NCBI RefSeq assembly: GCF_036880985.1
Contig: NZ_JBAJNO010000009.1
Coordinates: forward strand, 682,001 to 746,000
DNA from: Limibacter armeniacum
GTDB taxonomy: Bacteria > Bacteroidota > Bacteroidia > Cytophagales > Flammeovirgaceae
Direction of reading: 5' to 3'
Length of the DNA: 64,000 nucleotides
In this document: positions 44,763 through 53,952 of the stretch, piece after piece
Numbering within the stretch: the stretch's first letter is position 1
How the letters are laid out: each line of letters begins with the position of its first letter
The notes under the pieces: model-generated
Told to the model about the DNA's origin: nothing
What the model saw: the letters and a program-made list of their open reading frames with translations, nothing else
Database searches by the model: none
Position numbers and translations under genes: made by a program

Positions 44763-47168
44763 ATGACTAAAAACCATTTTTTAAGATTATTCAGTAGCAT
44801 ATTTATCCCTTGTATATTACTGTTATCATTACCATTGCACGCCCAAAAAAAGACTACAGTAAGCGGCTACATCAAAGATGATGCTACGGGAGAGTCTCTT
44901 ATAGGGGTGAGTGTCTACATAAAAGAACTGAAGGCTGGTGCCATTACCAACCCCTATGGATTCTACTCAATCACTGTCGAACCGGGCAAGTACACGCTAA
45001 CATTTAGTTATGTTGGTTATACTTCTACTGAACAGCAAATAGACCTAAGCCAAAGCAACCAAAGTGTAGATGTCAGGCTTAATGCAGCAGACGAACAACT
45101 TGATGAAGTTGTAGTAACAGGCGAACGTGAAGATGCCAATATCGCCAATGTTGAAATGAGTGTTGAAAAACTCAACATTAAGACCATCCAAAAGATGCCT
45201 GCCTTGTTGGGCGAGGTAGATATTATCAAGAGTATACAACTACTACCTGGCGTAAGTACAGTAGGTGAAGGCGCCTCAGGCTTTAATGTAAGAGGTGGCG
45301 GTGTTGGTCAGAACTTGGTACTGCTGGATGAAGCCCCTGTTTACAACTCTTCTCACCTGTTTGGCTTCTTCTCCGTATTCAATCCTGATGCCGTAAAGGA
45401 TGTGAAACTTATTAAAGGAGGAATTCCATCTCAATATGGAGGTCGCTTGTCATCCATTCTTGATGTCAGAATGAAGGAGGGAAATGACAACCAATTTTCA
45501 GGACAGGGTGGTGTTGGATTAATATTCAGCCGACTGACTCTTGAAGCGCCAATTGTCGAAAACAAGGCATCTTTTATTATTGCAGGTAGACGTTCTTATG
45601 CTGACATCCTTGCACAGCCATTCCTAAGTGACGATCTCAAAAACTCTGTATTCAATTTTTATGACGTTACAGGTAAAGTAAACTGGAATATCAATGAAAA
45701 AAATAAGGTATTCCTTTCCGCTTACCTAGGAAGAGATGTATTCGAAGCTGCTGACTTATTTGGTTTCAACTGGGGAAACAGTACAGTGAGTGCTCGCTGG
45801 AACCACCTTTTCAATGAAAAGCTATTTTTCAACACAACAGCTTTTTATAGTAATTATGACTACAAGTTAAGTTTTGGAAATGATGATGACTCCTTTAACT
45901 GGAAAGCAAATATCCAAACTTACAGTGTAAAGCCAGAATTTACGCTTTACGCTAACACCAATAATACCTTGACATTTGGAGCCAATAGTATACTCTATAA
46001 GTTCAGTCCTGGAGAAACGCAAACAGTAGTAGCTAATAACGAAATCCCTCCCTATATCCTTCCTGAAATGTATGGTGTAGAGAGTGCCGCTTATATTGGA
46101 AATGAACAAAATATCAACAAATCCATTTCCCTTCAGTACGGCTTAAGGCTTTCTACTTTTTCATACCTAGGAGAAACCACCACTTATGAGTTTGCAGCAC
46201 CTGAAAAGCCTGGATATGGAAGAGAGCCTATTGCTTCTTCTGCACAGTCCTATGAACAATGGGAATCTGTCAAAACCTACTGGAATCTAGAACCAAGATT
46301 CTCAGCTAAATTTCAGCTAAACGAAAGCAGTTCTATCAAGGCAAGCTATAACCGTACAGCGCAGTACATACACCTGATCTCAAATACATCAGCCTCCTCT
46401 CCACTGGACATCTGGTACCCAAGTACAAAAAATGTCAAGCCAGAGATTGCTGATCAGGTAGCCTTAGGTATTTTCAAAAACCTGAAAAACAATATGTATG
46501 AGACCTCAGTAGAGGTGTACTACAAAGACATGAGCCAACTGGTAGACTATGTAGTAGATGCTGACCTTTTGCTGAATGAATATATAGAAGGTGACTTATT
46601 GGAATCTAAAGGTAGAGCTTATGGTGCTGAATTCTATGTAAAAAAGACCAAAGGCAAATTCCACGGCTGGACAAGTTATACACTTTCCAAGACTGAAAGG
46701 TTGACAGATGACATTAACAACAATGAATGGTATAATGCCCGATTTGACCAAACACACAATGTAAGATTGGTTTCTTTCTATGATCTCAACGAAAAATGGT
46801 CTTTCTCAGGAAGTTTCACATATGTATCGGGCACGCCAGCTTCGTTCCCTACCAATACATATGAGATCCAAGGTTACTCACCACCTCATAACCCTGATGA
46901 TTCAAGAAATAACTATAGAATACCTGCTTACCATAGACTGGATCTCTCGGCAACGTTAACACCATCCAAAAAGAATCATAGATGGAAAAATTATGAGAGC
47001 TACTGGGTATTCTCCTTGTACAATGTGTATAACCGTCGTAACCCATTCTCCATCTCGTTCAACCCAAACTCTGACAGGATGCCTTATGGCGTGACAGACA
47101 ATCAGGCTACACAGCTTTCTATCATAGGCTCTGTGATTCCATCAGTGTCTTACAACTTCAAATTCTGA
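44763..47168 (+). CDS. TonB-dependent outer membrane receptor with carboxypeptidase-like N-domain
   Basis: A 801-residue outer membrane receptor. It has a signal peptide (MTKNHFLRLFSSIFIP..HAQ), then a CarboxypepD_reg-like domain (TVSGYIKDDATGESLIGVSVYI), a plug domain (GFNVRGGGVGQNLVLLDEAPV), and a long beta-barrel ending with an aromatic residue (SYNFKF). The frame is open from 44691, but the ATG at 44763 starts the signal peptide. It is followed by a DUF4249 lipoprotein 48 nt later; this pair is common in Bacteroidota. It lacks the SusC N-domain of sugar receptors, so the ligand is unknown. Confidence 0.93.
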   Translation: MTKNHFLRLFSSIFIPCILLLSLPLHAQKKTTVSGYIKDDATGESLIGVSVYIKELKAGAITNPYGFYSITVEPGKYTLTFSYVGYTSTEQQIDLSQSNQSVDVRLNAADEQLDEVVVTGEREDANIANVEMSVEKLNIKTIQKMPALLGEVDIIKSIQLLPGVSTVGEGASGFNVRGGGVGQNLVLLDEAPVYNSSHLFGFFSVFNPDAVKDVKLIKGGIPSQYGGRLSSILDVRMKEGNDNQFSGQGGVGLIFSRLTLEAPIVENKASFIIAGRRSYADILAQPFLSDDLKNSVFNFYDVTGKVNWNINEKNKVFLSAYLGRDVFEAADLFGFNWGNSTVSARWNHLFNEKLFFNTTAFYSNYDYKLSFGNDDDSFNWKANIQTYSVKPEFTLYANTNNTLTFGANSILYKFSPGETQTVVANNEIPPYILPEMYGVESAAYIGNEQNINKSISLQYGLRLSTFSYLGETTTYEFAAPEKPGYGREPIASSAQSYEQWESVKTYWNLEPRFSAKFQLNESSSIKASYNRTAQYIHLISNTSASSPLDIWYPSTKNVKPEIADQVALGIFKNLKNNMYETSVEVYYKDMSQLVDYVVDADLLLNEYIEGDLLESKGRAYGAEFYVKKTKGKFHGWTSYTLSKTERLTDDINNNEWYNARFDQTHNVRLVSFYDLNEKWSFSGSFTYVSGTPASFPTNTYEIQGYSPPHNPDDSRNNYRIPAYHRLDLSATLTPSKKNHRWKNYESYWVFSLYNVYNRRNPFSISFNPNSDRMPYGVTDNQATQLSIIGSVIPSVSYNFKF

Positions 47169-47216
47169 TAGGAAGCTAAGTAATTCAATATTCCATACTG
47201 TTAAGCAATCATAGAA

Positions 47217-48218
47217 ATGTTGATCAACATGAAAAAATATATCAAAGCACTACTGATAGGACTAGCGGCTATATCAGTTATCAGCTGTGAAGATGTTGTA
47301 GAAATTGACGTAACTCCTGGCGAGACGCAGCTTGTAGTAGACGCCTTTATCAACAACAGGTTTAGAGAACAGGAGATTAAACTGACTTATAGCAAACCTT
47401 ACTTCTCTACCAGCCAAGCATTACCTGCAACTGGTGCTTCTGTTACGGTAGAAGATCTACTGAATGAAGGTAAAGTTATTACCTTTACGGATACAAATGA
47501 GAATGGTGTCTATACATGGATGCCTACATCAGCTGATGATACGCTTCAAATCAGACTTCGTGAGGATATCAATGATGAGACTAGTGGTGGTTTCTATCAG
47601 GAACAATACAAATTGAGTATCAGTATGCCAAATGGTGAAGCATACGAAGCGTTCACTTCTATCGAACGTGTACCTACTATAGATTCAATTCAGGTTTACA
47701 AGGAAGAGGAAAGCCTGTTCTACCCTGTTGAAACTATAGTGGCAGAACTATGGGCGTATGACCTAAAAGGAAAAAATGATTACTATTGGGTTAAAACTTG
47801 GAAAAACGGTAAATTCCTAAACAAGGTAAGTGAAATGAACTTGGTACATGACATTATACCAGGAACAAATAATGATGAGAATGCAGATGGAGTGGCATTT
47901 ATTCCACCTGTAAGGACAGGAATCAATCCAAATCTGGATGCAGATGAGATTGATGAGCTTCCACTTTATGAGGTTGGTGATTCAATTTATGTTGAGATTC
48001 ATTCCCTTACAGATGGCGCTTTTGGCTTTATGAGTATGGCAAAAGAACAGATGCAAAACGGTGGCTTGTTCGCTACTCCTGTAGTAAACCTGCCTACCAA
48101 TATCATCGCTATAAATGAACAATCAGAAGGAAAAGCAATTGGCTACTTCTCTGGATCGGCTATTAAAAGCTATGGCATCAAAATCAACGAAGAGCCTCCA
48201 TATAAAGACAACAACTAA
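47217..48218 (+). CDS. DUF4249 lipoprotein
   Basis: A 333-residue lipoprotein with a signal peptide and lipobox VISC. It has the DUF4249 pattern (ETQLVVDAFINNR, TYSKPYFS, then GASVTVEDLL). The family is regularly placed after a TonB receptor and is thought to act as its surface-exposed partner, as SusD does for SusC. Two ATG starts (47217, 47229) are possible. It has its own terminator. Confidence 0.9.
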   Translation: MLINMKKYIKALLIGLAAISVISCEDVVEIDVTPGETQLVVDAFINNRFREQEIKLTYSKPYFSTSQALPATGASVTVEDLLNEGKVITFTDTNENGVYTWMPTSADDTLQIRLREDINDETSGGFYQEQYKLSISMPNGEAYEAFTSIERVPTIDSIQVYKEEESLFYPVETIVAELWAYDLKGKNDYYWVKTWKNGKFLNKVSEMNLVHDIIPGTNNDENADGVAFIPPVRTGINPNLDADEIDELPLYEVGDSIYVEIHSLTDGAFGFMSMAKEQMQNGGLFATPVVNLPTNIIAINEQSEGKAIGYFSGSAIKSYGIKINEEPPYKDNN

Positions 48219-48246
48219 GCATTTATTGTGACTAATTAACATCAGT

Positions 48247-48281
48247 AACCACCTTTAATATTTTAAGGGTGGTTCTTTTTT
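48247..48281 (+). terminator. Intrinsic terminator after the DUF4249 gene
   Basis: AACCACCTTT (48247-48256) pairs with AAGGGTGGTT (48265-48274), followed by CTTTTTT. Confidence 0.8.
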
Positions 48282-48453
48282 ATAAAAAAGAACACTAATC
48301 CCCCTCTCGCACCCAACTTTATGTTGACTTTTATCGATAAAGAAGAATATGTAAGGACATAATCTCCTGATTTTATTCAAAAATTTGCATCAGCTGATTT
48401 TACTTACAATATTTCAACTTCAATCAAATAACTGGTGTCAACAAATCACTATC

Positions 48454-49164
48454 ATGCTACAAAAAACAACATTTGGTCTTCCTAAAAAAAGAGAGCAAGT
48501 TATACAAGCATTACAGGATGCATTCACGCAGCACGAGCTAGAAGAGACAGATTATGAAAACAGACTGCAAATGGCTTATGAAGCTAAATCTGTAGAAGAC
48601 CTTTCAAAAATTCTGCATGATTTCCCATCGCATCTGCAGCCTTTTCAGGCCAAAACAAATAATGTAAACGCTTCATCTCAGCAGCTTCCCAAGTTTCAGA
48701 ACTTGCCACCCAACAAAATATCGACCATAATGGGCGAACTGAAAACGGACATTTCACAAAACCGTGGAGAAGTTGTAAAGGTAGTGACCACATTAGGAGA
48801 AAATAATGTCAGCTTTCGCAATCTTGCTACGGAGGTAACCATGCTTTTTGTTAAAGTGGAATCAAGGCTTGGCACTACTCGACTTGATTTGAGAAATGAG
48901 GATTTCAAAGACAAGATCCTGATTCTGGATATGGACAATATTCTGGGAGAAGTAGTAATCCATGTTCCTTATGGCACAGCCATCAAAAAAGAAATGAGTA
49001 CGGCACTTGGCCAATACCGAGAGTCTGACAAAGGTAATAAATGGTACAAAAAGCTTCTAAAAACTGGTACGTCCAACAGTTCAGAACGTAAACCAATTGA
49101 AAACTTCCGTTTATTGATCAAAGGAACGACTTTCTTGGGAAATGTTCAGGTCAACTTTCATTGA
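48454..49164 (+). CDS. DUF1707 and LiaF-like domain protein
   Basis: A 236-residue protein. The N-terminus has the DUF1707-type helical pattern (REQVIQALQDAFTQHELEETDYENRL with SVEDLSKILHDFP), and a long beta-rich C-terminal half resembles the LiaF cell-wall stress domain (IMGELKTDISQN, then VESRLGTTRLDLR). It is without membrane segments. The frame is open from 48385, but the ATG at 48454 fits. The role may be in envelope stress. Confidence 0.75.
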   Translation: MLQKTTFGLPKKREQVIQALQDAFTQHELEETDYENRLQMAYEAKSVEDLSKILHDFPSHLQPFQAKTNNVNASSQQLPKFQNLPPNKISTIMGELKTDISQNRGEVVKVVTTLGENNVSFRNLATEVTMLFVKVESRLGTTRLDLRNEDFKDKILILDMDNILGEVVIHVPYGTAIKKEMSTALGQYRESDKGNKWYKKLLKTGTSNSSERKPIENFRLLIKGTTFLGNVQVNFH

Positions 49165-49185
49165 CACGAACTTCCTTAATAGGGT

Positions 49186-49224
49186 AACCCCATGCTGCTA
49201 TACATCAGGATGGGGTTGTTTATT
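49186..49224 (+). terminator. Hairpin between converging genes, probable terminator
   Basis: AACCCCAT (49186-49193) pairs with ATGGGGTT (49210-49217), followed by GTTTATTT. It overlaps the stop codon of the minus-strand gene. Confidence 0.5.
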
Positions 49225-49579
49225 TCTTAGGTATCGGTAAGTTATGCTGTCTCAAAAAAGATAACTTATCCCAATATCCTCTCTGCAGTATGATTTTCCC
49301 TTCAACAATCTGAAAAAATCCACAGCCTCTCAGTCCTAAAGGGTCTTTCCACTCCATTATTGCCCAATCCCCATCTTCAAAGATATTTTCGACAATACAA
49401 GTCATTTCGGCTGCTGCAAACTCACGCTCAAACATTTCCTTAATCGCAACCCTCCCATGGATGGGCATGTTTGCAACCTGATGATTGATTGCACCTTCAT
49501 GGTATAGTGTAACTAACCCGTCTACATCTGCTCTGTTGAAAAACTCAACCCACTTTCTTAATACATCTTTTGGCTTCAT
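49220..49579 (-). CDS. NTF2/SnoaL-like protein
   Basis: A 119-residue NTF2-fold protein. It starts with a helix (PKDVLRKWVEFFNRADVDGLVTLYHEGAINHQV), then VAIKEMFEREFAAA and beta strands typical of the polyketide cyclase/SnoaL group. Such proteins are small enzymes or binding proteins. It follows the SDR gene by 23 nt on the same strand, so they probably form a pair. Confidence 0.85.
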   Translation of the reverse strand: MKPKDVLRKWVEFFNRADVDGLVTLYHEGAINHQVANMPIHGRVAIKEMFEREFAAAEMTCIVENIFEDGDWAIMEWKDPLGLRGCGFFQIVEGKIILQRGYWDKLSFLRQHNLPIPKK

Positions 49580-49602
49580 AAGCTATTTCTTTACCCTAAG
49601 AT

Positions 49603-50343
49603 CTAGTTTGATGGATTTGTCGCCCAAAGGTTAAGCTCAGGCACAAAACCCCTATCATCGACTTCCAGTATACTCCTAATTAGATGAGCTACTTCCTCAC
49701 CTCTTAACTTAGTTGGCTCAGAAGGACGTTCCGGTCTATTTTTCACTCCTTGTGGAGGATAATTACTGTCTTGAGGACTAGGAAACCCTGTGGTCATTTC
49801 AGAAGGGTTTATCAGGGTCACCCTAATATTAGAACCTCTCAATTCCTTTCGCCAAGTCTGTGTCATATTCCGAACGGCAGCCTTAGAAGCTGCATATACA
49901 GTTCCGGTCGGAAAACCGTCTACAGCCGCCGAGCCTCCAATCGTAATTATGTTCCCAGATTGTTGCTTCCTAAAGATCTCAACTGCCTTTTGGGTAATCA
50001 TCGCCGTTCCAAAAACATTTACCCTAAATACACGTTCAAAAGCTTCCAAAGTAACCTCCTCAAGCTTACAGAACTCCCCCACAGCTGCATTATTAACCAA
50101 GCAATTTAACTTACCATCCCATTGGTGTTTTATGACTTCAAAAATACGGTCAATGCTTTCCTGTTCACTGATATCAGCCGCAACCGAAATTGCCCCAATC
50201 GCATTACCCACTTTTTCCAATTTGTCTTTATCCTTTCCTACAATCATCACATCGGCATCTAATGACCTAAGTAAAGTCGCGGTAGCTTTCCCTACCCCTG
50301 AACTACCTCCTGTAATCAGAATTTTACTGCCTTTTATTTGCAT
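49603..50343 (-). CDS. Short-chain dehydrogenase/reductase
   Basis: A 246-residue SDR. The NAD(P) loop is GGSSGVGKATATLL, the NNAA motif follows, and the active-site pair is YAASKAA (Tyr and Lys). The last ~40 residues are longer and Pro-rich (FPSPQDSNYPPQGVKN). The substrate is unknown. The NTF2-like gene follows 23 nt downstream. Confidence 0.93.
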   Translation of the reverse strand: MQIKGSKILITGGSSGVGKATATLLRSLDADVMIVGKDKDKLEKVGNAIGAISVAADISEQESIDRIFEVIKHQWDGKLNCLVNNAAVGEFCKLEEVTLEAFERVFRVNVFGTAMITQKAVEIFRKQQSGNIITIGGSAAVDGFPTGTVYAASKAAVRNMTQTWRKELRGSNIRVTLINPSEMTTGFPSPQDSNYPPQGVKNRPERPSEPTKLRGEEVAHLIRSILEVDDRGFVPELNLWATNPSN

Positions 50344-50506
50344 GTTGACTAAAATTTCAAAATCAAACCTATATAAGTGTCAAAAATCAACTTATTCGAT
50401 GACAGTTTTCACCATTTAACAAACATAGCTCTCCTACCTTTCGGATAAGTATTCAGGATTTAAACCAACTCGCTTTCCCGAGTTGTTACCATATAAAGCT
50501 TTCAAT

Positions 50507-50782
50507 ATGGAAACAAACATAGAAACAGGATTAATGCTTATGGCGGTTGGAATGTCTACCGTTTTTGTAATACTGACGATTGTGGTTATAGGTGGTAAGC
50601 TACTGATTTTCTTTACTAATAAACAATCCCAAGAACTAGCTCACCAAACTGAATCGCCACCACTACTCAATACCGCCACTACTACCAACTTGGATCATAA
50701 AAAGTTGGCAGCCTTAGTAGTTGCAGTAGAACTGGCAACAGGAGGTAAAGGTAGTGTTCGATGTATTCGAAAAATTTCATAA
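50507..50782 (+). CDS. oadG: Sodium-pumping decarboxylase gamma subunit (OadG)
   Basis: A 91-residue protein with one transmembrane helix (GLMLMAVGMSTVFVILTIVVIGGKLLIFF) after a short acidic start, and a long cytosolic tail, the OadG layout. The tail ends VVAVELATGGKGSVRCI. The frame is open from 50483; the ATG at 50507 starts METNIETG, preferred. It is the first gene of the oadG-oadA-oadB operon. Confidence 0.85.
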   Translation: METNIETGLMLMAVGMSTVFVILTIVVIGGKLLIFFTNKQSQELAHQTESPPLLNTATTTNLDHKKLAALVVAVELATGGKGSVRCIRKIS

Positions 50783-50821
50783 TCAGCTTTCAAAAAATTA
50801 AAAAACAAAGACCAATTCGTT

Positions 50822-52705
50822 ATGGGCAAGGAAATAAAATTCTCTCTGGTTTATAGGGACATGTGGCAATCATCAGGAAAGTATGTTCCTCGTGTTGACC
50901 AACTGACCAAAGTGGCCAACCCAATTATTGACATGGGTTGTTTCAGTAGAGTTGAAACCAACGGTGGTGGTTTCGAGCAGATCAACCTATTGTTTGGCGA
51001 GAATCCCAACAAGGCCGTTCGACAATGGACAGCACCATTCAATGAGGTCGGTATCCAGACTCATATGCTGGAACGCTCACTAAACGGGATACGGATGAAC
51101 CCATGCTCAGAAGAATTACGCAAAATGATGTTCAGTGTCAAGAAAAAGCAAGGAACTGATATCGCACGTTCATTCTGTGGCTTGAATGATATTCGAAACC
51201 TTGAAAGATCAATCCGCTTCGCTAAGGAAGGTGGCATGATTGCACAGGCAGCACTGTCCATCACGGTTTCTCCTATACATACTGTTGAATATTACACCAA
51301 CCTCGCTGAAGAACTGATTGCAAAAGGAGCAGATGAAATCTGTATCAAAGACATGGCGGGTATCGGAAGACCTGACTCACTAGGCAAGTTGGTTAAAAAC
51401 ATCAAACAGGCTCACCCAGATATTCTGGTTCAATACCATGCTCACTCAGGACCTGGTTTTGCGCCTGCATCTATTCTTGAAGTAGCAAGGGCTGGAGCCG
51501 AAATCATTGATGTCGGAATGGAGCCACTCTCTTGGGGTACAGGTCATGTTGACCTTTTAACTGCTCATGAAATGTTGAGAGATGCTGGCTTCCATGTACC
51601 TGACATTAATATGAATGCCTATATGGAGGTTCGTAGACTGACTCAGGAGTTTATTGATGATTTTCTGGGCTATTACATCAACCCGAAAAACCGGTTTATG
51701 AACTCTCTTTTGATCGGTCCAGGGCTTCCCGGTGGGATGATGGGCTCATTGATGGCTGACCTTGCCAACAACTTGGAGAGCTTGAATAAATGGCTATCAA
51801 AACACAACAAACCAACCATTACGCAAGATGAATTATTGATCAGGCTTTTCGATGAGGTAAAATACATCTGGCCTATGATGGGCTATCCACCATTAGTAAC
51901 GCCTTATTCTCAATATGTAAAAAATACAGCCCTGATGAATGTTATTCAAATGGCAAAAGGCAAAGACCGCTGGTCCCTTATTGATGACAACACATGGGAT
52001 ATGTTACTTGGAAAGGCAGGGAAGTTACCAGGTGAATTAGCTCCAGAGTTAAAGGACAAAGCCGCTGCACTAGGGAAGGAACTCTACACTGGAGACCCAC
52101 AAGCGCTTTACGGACCTGAACTAGAACAATACCGCAAGGAAATAGCCGAAAATGGCTGGAGTCTAGGAGAGGATGAAGAAGAGCTGTTTGAATTGGCTAT
52201 GCACCCTACTCAATATAGAGCATACAAGTCAGGAGAAGCTAAATTGAAATTCGAACAAGATCTGGCAGAGAAAAAGCAACCTAAAGCTACGGAAACCGCC
52301 CCTGCCACTGATACACCAACAGCAGTTACTCCTTCTCCAAAAAATATGCGCATCACGGTGGATGGAGAAACCTTTGAAGTTGAAATAGATTATGGCAACG
52401 GCAGCACAATAGCACAAAAGGAATCTCAAGAGATAGAAGCTTCCCCTGAGCCTCCATCAGTGGAACCTGAAAACGGGCATGGTGTGGTAGCTCCTTTAGA
52501 GGGTAAATTTTTCCTAACCAAATCCAATACTGAAAAAGGTGTAAAAGTTGGCGACAAGATCAACGAAGGAGATGTAATCGGCTATATAGAATCCATGAAA
52601 GTCTATAATGCTATTACAGCAGATCAGGCAGGGAAAGTACTGGATATCTGCCATCAAGATGGAGATGAAGTAGATGAGGATGAAACATTGGTCGTATTAG
52701 GCTAA
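50822..52705 (+). CDS. oadA: Oxaloacetate/methylmalonyl decarboxylase-type carboxyltransferase with biotin domain (OadA-like)
   Basis: A 627-residue biotin carboxyltransferase. Residues 1-480 form a TIM-barrel carboxyltransferase and conserved segment similar to pyruvate carboxylase, with MCFSRVETNGGG-like start and metal-binding D-M-A/H-x-H motifs (DMAGIG, YHAHSGPG). A Pro/Ala/Thr linker is at ~490-515, and the biotinyl domain ends the protein. The biotin motif reads ESMKV and not the usual EAMKM. It is the alpha subunit of a sodium-pumping decarboxylase; its exact acid could be oxaloacetate or methylmalonyl-CoA. It is 39 nt after oadG. Confidence 0.93.
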   Translation: MGKEIKFSLVYRDMWQSSGKYVPRVDQLTKVANPIIDMGCFSRVETNGGGFEQINLLFGENPNKAVRQWTAPFNEVGIQTHMLERSLNGIRMNPCSEELRKMMFSVKKKQGTDIARSFCGLNDIRNLERSIRFAKEGGMIAQAALSITVSPIHTVEYYTNLAEELIAKGADEICIKDMAGIGRPDSLGKLVKNIKQAHPDILVQYHAHSGPGFAPASILEVARAGAEIIDVGMEPLSWGTGHVDLLTAHEMLRDAGFHVPDINMNAYMEVRRLTQEFIDDFLGYYINPKNRFMNSLLIGPGLPGGMMGSLMADLANNLESLNKWLSKHNKPTITQDELLIRLFDEVKYIWPMMGYPPLVTPYSQYVKNTALMNVIQMAKGKDRWSLIDDNTWDMLLGKAGKLPGELAPELKDKAAALGKELYTGDPQALYGPELEQYRKEIAENGWSLGEDEEELFELAMHPTQYRAYKSGEAKLKFEQDLAEKKQPKATETAPATDTPTAVTPSPKNMRITVDGETFEVEIDYGNGSTIAQKESQEIEASPEPPSVEPENGHGVVAPLEGKFFLTKSNTEKGVKVGDKINEGDVIGYIESMKVYNAITADQAGKVLDICHQDGDEVDEDETLVVLG

Positions 52706-52749
52706 CCAATTCTAAACAGGATTTCTTCACCATTTACTTTGCACGCTTT

Positions 52750-53952
52750 ATGAATATTTTTGAGAAGCTATATGAAATGACAGCCATCAGCGGGTTTGCG
52801 GCATCTCCCGGATCCCTGCTGATGCTGCTGATCGGTGGAGTGCTACTCTATCTGGGTATTGCCAAGAACTTTGAGCCACTCTTGCTGATTCCAATCGGTT
52901 TTGGCGTGCTTTGGGCAAATGTTCCCGGTGCAGGCATGAATGTGCTTCAGGCAAGCGAACACCCTGAAATCACCCATATGTCCATTGTCGAGATTGCCAA
53001 AGAGCATGGCATTATCAATATGCTCTACTACTCACTCATCAAGACAGGTTTACTACCTCCTTTGATTTTTATGGGGGTAGGTGCTCTGACAGATTTTGGT
53101 CCTATGCTACGAAACCTGCGACTGGCATTCTTCGGGGGAGCAGCTCAGATTGGCATATTTACGGTATTAATTGCTGCGGTAGCCATTGGTTTTACACCAA
53201 AAGAAGCAGGAGCATTGGCTATTATCGGAGGAGCTGATGGACCTACGGCTATCTACACCACCATTTTATTGGCGCCAGAACTTTTAGGTCCTATCGCCAT
53301 AGCAGCATATTCCTATATGGCTTTGGTTCCTGTCATCATTCCTTTGATAGCCAACCTGACCATGAATAAAAAGGACTTTAAGATCAATATGAAACAGCAG
53401 GACAAGCGCTTTCCTTCAAGAGAGATCAAAAACCTGCGAGCTGTTAAGATTATGTTTCCTATCATGCTTTTCATATTGGTTGGGGTACTTGTTCCGACAT
53501 CCGTACCACTTTTAGGTGCTTTGTTGTTCGGTAATCTTGTCAAGGAGATAGGCAATGCCACTTCAAGGCTTTCAGATGCCGCATCTAGTATTATCATGAA
53601 TTCGGCAACTGTATTTCTAGGTCTATGTATTGGTGCAACAATGGATGCACATTCATTTCTGCAAACCAAAACCCTGTTGATTTTGCTTGGTGGGTTTGTC
53701 GCCTTTTCACTTTCTGTGGCGGGAGGAATTTATGCGGCAAAAATCTATAATGTTTTTTCAAAGAAAAAAATCAACCCATTGTGTGGAGCAACAGGACTGA
53801 GTGCGGTTCCAATGGCATCAAGGGTTGCCAATGATTTGGCGCTCAAACACGACAGCCAGAACCACATTCTGCAATATGCCATGGCTAGCAATATTGCTGG
53901 AGTAATCGGATCTGCTGTAGCGGCAGGTGTGCTTATTTCATTTTTAAACTAA
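52750..53952 (+). CDS. oadB: Sodium ion-translocating decarboxylase subunit beta
   Basis: A 400-residue membrane protein with about eleven helices, the sodium channel subunit. Motifs GALAIIGGADGPTAIY and, near the end, NPLCGATGLSAVPMASRVA are the family's conserved regions, including the Asp that binds Na+. It follows oadA by 44 nt. Its stop codon overlaps that of the converging kinase gene by 4 nt. Confidence 0.96.
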   Translation: MNIFEKLYEMTAISGFAASPGSLLMLLIGGVLLYLGIAKNFEPLLLIPIGFGVLWANVPGAGMNVLQASEHPEITHMSIVEIAKEHGIINMLYYSLIKTGLLPPLIFMGVGALTDFGPMLRNLRLAFFGGAAQIGIFTVLIAAVAIGFTPKEAGALAIIGGADGPTAIYTTILLAPELLGPIAIAAYSYMALVPVIIPLIANLTMNKKDFKINMKQQDKRFPSREIKNLRAVKIMFPIMLFILVGVLVPTSVPLLGALLFGNLVKEIGNATSRLSDAASSIIMNSATVFLGLCIGATMDAHSFLQTKTLLILLGGFVAFSLSVAGGIYAAKIYNVFSKKKINPLCGATGLSAVPMASRVANDLALKHDSQNHILQYAMASNIAGVIGSAVAAGVLISFLN

